From: Syntrophorhabdus sp.
GTDB taxonomy: Bacteria; Desulfobacterota; BSN033; UBA1163
Length of the DNA stretch: 17,026 bases
Direction of reading: 5' to 3'
Assembly: GCA_020724025.1 (NCBI GenBank)
Contig: DYHU01000053.1
Span: forward strand, 1 to 17,026
In this document: positions 14,739-17,026 of the stretch, piece by piece
Layout of the letters: every line of letters begins with the position of its first letter
Position numbering within the stretch: the first letter of the stretch is position 1
Made by a program: the position numbers and the translations under genes
Notes under the pieces: model-generated
Told to the model about the DNA's origin: nothing
What the model saw: the letters and a program-made list of their open reading frames with translations, nothing else
The model's database searches: none

Positions 14739-16746
14739 AAAACGGCTATCAACACTGGTGATCACCCTACTTCTACTCCCTTCCCTTCTTTATGGAAAAG
14801 AAAAACTCCTGACCCTCATCCATACGAACGATATGCACTCCCATCTTCTCGGGCTTTCGTCCAATATCGACTATTCGCCATTCAAAACCCGAGACGATGC
14901 GACCCTGGGCGGATGGGCAAGGGTAGCCACAGTGATCAAATCGGAGAAGGGAAAGCGCGCAAACCCGGCCCTCGTTGTCGATGCAGGCGATTTCCTCATG
15001 GGCTCTCTCTTCCATATGATGAGCAGGGAAGAGTCCTTGGAGCTCCGCTTGATGAAAGAGATGGGCTATGATGTGATCACCCTGGGAAATCATGAATTCG
15101 ACCTGATGCCTAAAGGGCTGGCAAGAATCATCACCTCTGCCTATCAAAAAGGTGGGATACCGGAGATCGTCTTCTCAAGCGCCATATTCAATCAAGAAGA
15201 CCCTGAGGACGACACGCTTGAAGAGGTTTTCAAAAAGGGGTTGATCAAACCCTACACGGTGAAAGAGATCCAGGGGGTCAGGATCGGGTTCTTTGGAATC
15301 ATAGGAAAGGATGCGGCAGAGGTATCCCCCTTTGCCCGGCCAGTCAAATTCAGAAATCCAATCGAAGTCTCGCGTGAGATGGTCAAAATCCTGCGGGAGA
15401 AGGAAAAAGTAGACCTGGTCATCTGTCTTTCCCACAGTGGACTCCGGGAGAAGAAATCACGCTCAGAGGATGAACAGTTGGCCAAAGAGGTTTCCGGAAT
15501 CGATATCATTGTAAGCGGCCATACCCATACGAAACTGGCGAGACCCATCAAAGTGAACAACACGATGATTGTTCAGGCACATGCCTACGGAAAGAACGTG
15601 GGCATCCTCGATCTGGCATATAAGAACGGCCAGATGAAATTGAAGGAATATAAGATGGTTGATGTTGACGATCGGATTCAGGGCGACGAGAAGATTCAGA
15701 AGAAGATCGAATCCTATATCGATGTGATCAATCAAAGGATTCTTAAGGGCCATCAACTCACCTTCTACCAAGTGGTAGCAAAAACCGATTTTGATCTCAC
15801 TTCGGTTCCGAATGAATCGAACCTTGGAAATCTCATTGCCGATTCAATCCGCTGGGCAGTAAATAGAATCGATTACGATAAGAACGACCCCGTCAGCAGG
15901 GTGGTATTGGCCATCGAATCCAACGGAGCGATCAGGGATGATCTTCTTAAAGGAAAAACCGGAAAAGTGGCGGTCTGCGATCTCTTTCGCACCATTCCCC
16001 TCGGCATCAGCCGTGGGGACGATAGCATGGGATATCCGATCATCACCTGCTACCTCCATGCCCACGAAATCAAGAAGATCCTTGAGGTGGTGACAAGCAT
16101 CTACCCTAAAAAGGGAAATAAATTCTTCCTTCAGGTTTCAGGGGTGAAATTTAAATATAATCCCAACAGGATGATCTTCGACAGGGTGACCGATATTTGG
16201 ATCGGAAGCGAGGAGGAGGGATATTTCCCCCTCGATTATTCGGAATCGAATAAGGCCCTTTACAGGGTTGCCGCCAATATTTACAACGCAACTTTTATCA
16301 GCTTTGTGGGCCGTTTCACCTATGGCATTCTCGATGTTGTCCCCAAAGACCGAAGTGGCAACCCCATGGTTTCCGGGAAACCCAAAGGCAATCCCTTCGA
16401 TCTCCTTTTGCCGTTGAGGGCCGATATCGACAAGCAGAAACCCGGCATTCAAGAATTCAAACAATGGATTGTTCTGATGGACTATGTGAGAAGTTTTGCG
16501 GACAGAGATGGCGATAGCATCCCTAACATCCCTGTAAAATACAAAGGGAAACTTGGAAGAATCGTAAAAGAACCGAGTTTGAACCCGGTTCGCCTTCTTT
16601 CACGAGGCACCTATGTCACCTGGATCGCCTTCGGCGCAGTGTTAGTTATTCTTCTCATCACTGGATCGGTAATCTACCTTGTGCTGAGGAAGGTAAAACG
16701 GGTGGCTCAAACCAAAACGGCTTTTTCGGCTTCTCATAGAAAATAG
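14725..16746 (+). CDS. Exported 5'-nucleotidase/UshA-like metallophosphoesterase with C-terminal membrane anchor
   Basis: A 673-residue extracytoplasmic phosphoesterase, probably cleaving nucleotides or other phosphate esters. It starts with a Sec signal peptide (MKTDKK, a hydrophobic run of about 9-22, likely cut near LLYG-KEK). The calcineurin-like catalytic domain shows all five metal-binding blocks: HTNDMHSH (33-40), DAGDF (86-90), GNHEFD (121-126), SHSG (236-239) and GHTHTK (265-270). The 5'-nucleotidase C-terminal domain follows, with NESNLGNLIADSI (363-375) and SNGAIRDD (399-406). Unusually it ends in a transmembrane helix (about 631-655) and a basic tail (KVKRVAQ), which would anchor it in the inner membrane facing out. 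ATG at 14725 overlaps the lipid kinase stop by 14 bp and has AGGGGG upstream, implying coupled translation. The substrate is not determined. Confidence 0.85.
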   Translation: MKTDKKRLSTLVITLLLLPSLLYGKEKLLTLIHTNDMHSHLLGLSSNIDYSPFKTRDDATLGGWARVATVIKSEKGKRANPALVVDAGDFLMGSLFHMMSREESLELRLMKEMGYDVITLGNHEFDLMPKGLARIITSAYQKGGIPEIVFSSAIFNQEDPEDDTLEEVFKKGLIKPYTVKEIQGVRIGFFGIIGKDAAEVSPFARPVKFRNPIEVSREMVKILREKEKVDLVICLSHSGLREKKSRSEDEQLAKEVSGIDIIVSGHTHTKLARPIKVNNTMIVQAHAYGKNVGILDLAYKNGQMKLKEYKMVDVDDRIQGDEKIQKKIESYIDVINQRILKGHQLTFYQVVAKTDFDLTSVPNESNLGNLIADSIRWAVNRIDYDKNDPVSRVVLAIESNGAIRDDLLKGKTGKVAVCDLFRTIPLGISRGDDSMGYPIITCYLHAHEIKKILEVVTSIYPKKGNKFFLQVSGVKFKYNPNRMIFDRVTDIWIGSEEEGYFPLDYSESNKALYRVAANIYNATFISFVGRFTYGILDVVPKDRSGNPMVSGKPKGNPFDLLLPLRADIDKQKPGIQEFKQWIVLMDYVRSFADRDGDSIPNIPVKYKGKLGRIVKEPSLNPVRLLSRGTYVTWIAFGAVLVILLITGSVIYLVLRKVKRVAQTKTAFSASHRK

Positions 16747-16768
16747 ATTCTCCCTCCACTTTCGGTAA

Positions 16769-16790
16769 TCCTGCCTTCAGGAAAGCTTTT
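16769..16790 (+). terminator. Weak possible terminator after the phosphoesterase
   Basis: TCCTG-CCTT-CAGGA forms a 5-bp stem 22 bp after the stop codon, followed by AAGCTTTTATT. The stem is short and the T run brief, so this is tentative. Confidence 0.25.
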
Positions 16791-16816
16791 ATTACTGTAC
16801 CAATTTAGCCTTTTGA

Positions 16817-16962
16817 CCCCCCCCTCGCCCCCCTTTAGAAAACTGACCGTGTCCCATAAGTCAGGTGGCTGGGCACAAGGAAGGGGGCATGACCGGTGTA
16901 ATTGAAGGTTTTGCATTTCGTATTTTGGTGTCATTCCCGTGAAAACGGGAATCCAGGACCAA
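16817..16962 (+). repeat. Second copy of the left half of the 200-494 element
   Basis: Direct relative of 201-343. It shares CCCCCTTTA, AAACTGA, CGTGTCCCATAAGTC and CACAAGGA blocks, and a 43-bp stretch (16920-16962) identical to 301-343 that includes the REP unit at 16930-16957. After 16962 the two diverge, and a different sequence follows. The 280 bases after the phosphoesterase gene hold this repeat and no convincing gene. Confidence 0.75.
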
Positions 16963-17026
16963 TAGAAACATCTATAGGGGTAGGGACAGCGCATTGGATT
17001 GCGCCGCCCCTCCCTCCGAACCGGAC

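Noticed and set aside
16734..16994. Minus-strand 86-codon frame at the right edge
   Set aside because: It is made of the REP unit and the element copy and starts in repeat DNA.

Overview
The window looks like the chromosome of an anaerobic bacterium with Wood-Ljungdahl-type C1 metabolism, most likely a deltaproteobacterium (Desulfobacterota/Syntrophobacterales-like). The reasons are a methylenetetrahydrofolate reductase (metF/metV) locus fused to HdrA/MvhD electron-transfer modules, a predicted selenocysteine codon in the MvhD subunit, an HTH-receiver regulator, and intergenic regions full of REP-like palindromes. No rRNA, tRNA or CRISPR array was seen.

Region 1 (1-7413, all minus strand) reads from right to left: an HTH plus receiver-domain regulator; then metF; a 1533-residue HdrA-type flavoprotein with an NfnB/GltD-like insertion; mvhD; and the first 55 codons of metV, cut by the window edge. 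A good sigma70-type promoter lies just upstream of metF. Together these genes resemble the metVF-hdr-mvhD arrangement described in acetogens, but no hdrB or hdrC is present in the window. The mvhD gene is longer than its longest TGA-free reading frame (586-936): the true frame runs from ATG at 1059 through an in-frame TGA at 967-969, which occupies a conserved cysteine position and is followed by a 7-bp hairpin suited to act as a bacterial SECIS. Repeats have invaded this operon: a REP pair between metF and hdrA, a perfect 28-bp palindrome that encodes the C-terminal tail of HdrA, heptanucleotide arrays at both ends of mvhD, and a roughly 300-bp inverted-arm element between mvhD and metV.

Region 2 (7422-8522) is a self-contained element: a RAYT-type Y1 transposase on the plus strand between perfect 28-bp inverted repeats. 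Its right end supplies the last codons and the stop codon of the neighbouring FAD oxidoreductase.

Region 3 (8500-12520, minus strand) is a translationally coupled pair: an MMPL/RND-type membrane transporter followed by a CrtI/RetSat-like FAD oxidoreductase. This hints at transport and redox modification of a lipid or isoprenoid.

Region 4 (12625-16746, plus strand) diverges from it: an MFS transporter, a diacylglycerol-kinase-like lipid kinase broken by one missing base, and an exported 5'-nucleotidase-like phosphoesterase with an unusual C-terminal membrane anchor. The right edge (16817-17026) carries a second copy of the repeat element found near the left edge.
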